Below, piece by piece: positions 63,583 to 64,000 of a stretch of DNA of 64,000 nucleotides. Origin of the DNA: Methanobacteriota archaeon (GTDB lineage: Archaea > Halobacteriota > Methanomicrobia > Methanomicrobiales > Methanospirillaceae); NCBI GenBank assembly GCA_029547145.1, contig JAKPPV010000006.1:1-64000 (forward strand). Reading direction: 5' to 3'. Positions within the stretch are counted from its first letter, which is position 1. The number at the start of each line of letters is the position of its first letter. The notes beneath the pieces are model-generated. The model saw only the letters and a list, made by a program, of their open reading frames with translations, had not been told where the DNA came from and did no database searches. The translations under genes were made by a program, and so were the position numbers.

Positions 63583-64000
63583 ATGATTCAACAGGCCCGG
63601 AAGACGGGGCGAGTACTGGCGATACCAGTATCAGGAGCAGCACAGATCGGCTATCCGGATATCAGGGTTCCCCTGCTCAGGATAGGACTGCTGGGATGCG
63701 GTGCGATCGGTCACCTGATCGCTTCACATGCGGAGGGATTCGAGATCACAGTCCTCTACGACGAGGTACCCGATCGCGCCAGGGAACTGGCGGAGCAATC
63801 GGGAGGGGTCGCCTGTCAGTCCTTCGATATGTTCCTTGACGCAGAGATCGACCTCGTCGTCGAGGCGGCATCGGTCGACGCCGTCCGGATACACGGGAGA
63901 GCGGTGCTCGAGGCTGGAAAGGACCTCGTCGTGATGTCCGTGAGCGCTCTCGCCGATCCCGTTCTCTGCGAGCAGCTCCGCCGGGCGGCGCTTTCATCAG
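63583..64000 (+). CDS. nadX: L-aspartate dehydrogenase (3' end outside window)
   Basis: The first 139 residues show the NAD-binding start of NadX (LRIGLLGCGAIGHLIASHAEG near residues 31-51) and the substrate-side block VVEAASVDAVRIHGRAVLEAGKDLVVMS. NadX oxidises aspartate to iminoaspartate, the substrate of NadA. ATG 63583 follows GGAGTGA. It gives an N-terminal extension of about 30 residues (MIQQARKTGRVLAI) compared with typical family members, which start near the Rossmann strand; no other in-frame ATG or GTG is available. The gene runs off the window. Confidence 0.88.
   Translation, partial: MIQQARKTGRVLAIPVSGAAQIGYPDIRVPLLRIGLLGCGAIGHLIASHAEGFEITVLYDEVPDRARELAEQSGGVACQSFDMFLDAEIDLVVEAASVDAVRIHGRAVLEAGKDLVVMSVSALADPVLCEQLRRAALSS

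Overview
The window is high-GC DNA from a hydrogenotrophic methanogenic archaeon, most probably of the order Methanomicrobiales (a Methanoculleus- or Methanofollis-like genome; the genus is inference). The evidence is archaeal TATA boxes and GGTGA/GAGGTG-type ribosome sites, tRNAs without an encoded CCA, a YcaO-TfuA pair (thioglycine of methyl-CoM reductase in methanogens), an F420-dependent NADP reductase, ADP-forming acyl-CoA synthetase, archaeal NcsA/TtuA-type thiouridylase, inactivated-looking archaeal PolB2, HTH-PAS sensors and NosD/PKD-repeat surface proteins. There is no rRNA, no CRISPR array, and only one clear trace of a mobile element.

Layout. 1-3.8 kb: the 3' part of a secreted beta-helix/CBM6-like protein and a DUF4349 lipoprotein. 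3.8-7.7 kb (minus): a tight run of ubiquitin-like sulfur carrier, NcsA/TtuA thiouridylase, NadA, YcaO and TfuA. 7.9-9.3 kb (plus, divergent): MoaD, MoaE and an orphan Cas6-like protein. 9.5-12 kb: two small hypotheticals and a GAF-PAS protein. 12.1-16.8 kb (minus): GntP-type permease, FdhD, and an 881-residue PAPS-reductase-like/cysteine desulfurase fusion. 16.8-21.3 kb: small zinc-ribbon, coiled-coil and SnoaL-like genes and a five-PAS histidine kinase. 21.1-24.1 kb (minus): a polar amino-acid ABC transporter. 24.7-30.6 kb: an ArcS-type DUF5591 protein, a radical-SAM activase/kinase/TIM-barrel/RNase Z operon, a YgiQ radical SAM protein and a double rubredoxin. 30.9-36.6 kb: a 1901-residue five-module beta-helix/PKD surface protein.

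36.7-45.1 kb: acyl-CoA synthetase, endonuclease IV, tRNA-Ala, DUF47/PiT phosphate transport, endonuclease III directly behind tRNA-Pro, UMP kinase, a 48-residue zinc ribbon, AmrS-like radical SAM protein and a Mut7-C protein. 45.2-50.8 kb: a compact polyphosphate operon (Ppk1, CHAD, HD, Ppx-HD, small membrane protein). 50.9-53.5 kb: PolB2 and a coupled hypothetical. 53.6-55.6 kb: a cupin, then a decayed stretch with a transposase remnant and a stop-interrupted membrane ORF ending at tRNA-Gln. 56-60.6 kb: a four-PKD secreted protein, HisD and an HTH-PAS regulator. 60.9-63.2 kb: NADPH:F420 reductase, NADP-dependent secondary alcohol dehydrogenase and a cupin. The window ends inside an L-aspartate dehydrogenase gene (nadX).

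How the genes fit together. Three themes recur. Sulfur mobilisation: cysteine desulfurase fusion with FdhD, two ubiquitin-fold sulfur carriers, NcsA/TtuA, MoaE and YcaO-TfuA. Phosphate and polyphosphate: DUF47/PiT close to the polyphosphate operon. Reducing power: the alcohol dehydrogenase and F420 reductase pair can pass electrons from secondary alcohols through NADPH to F420H2. The most interesting leads are the desulfurase fusion, the five-gene polyphosphate operon with a duplicated HD domain, the alcohol-to-F420 module, the NadA-YcaO-TfuA run, the orphan Cas6 and the PolB2 operon.
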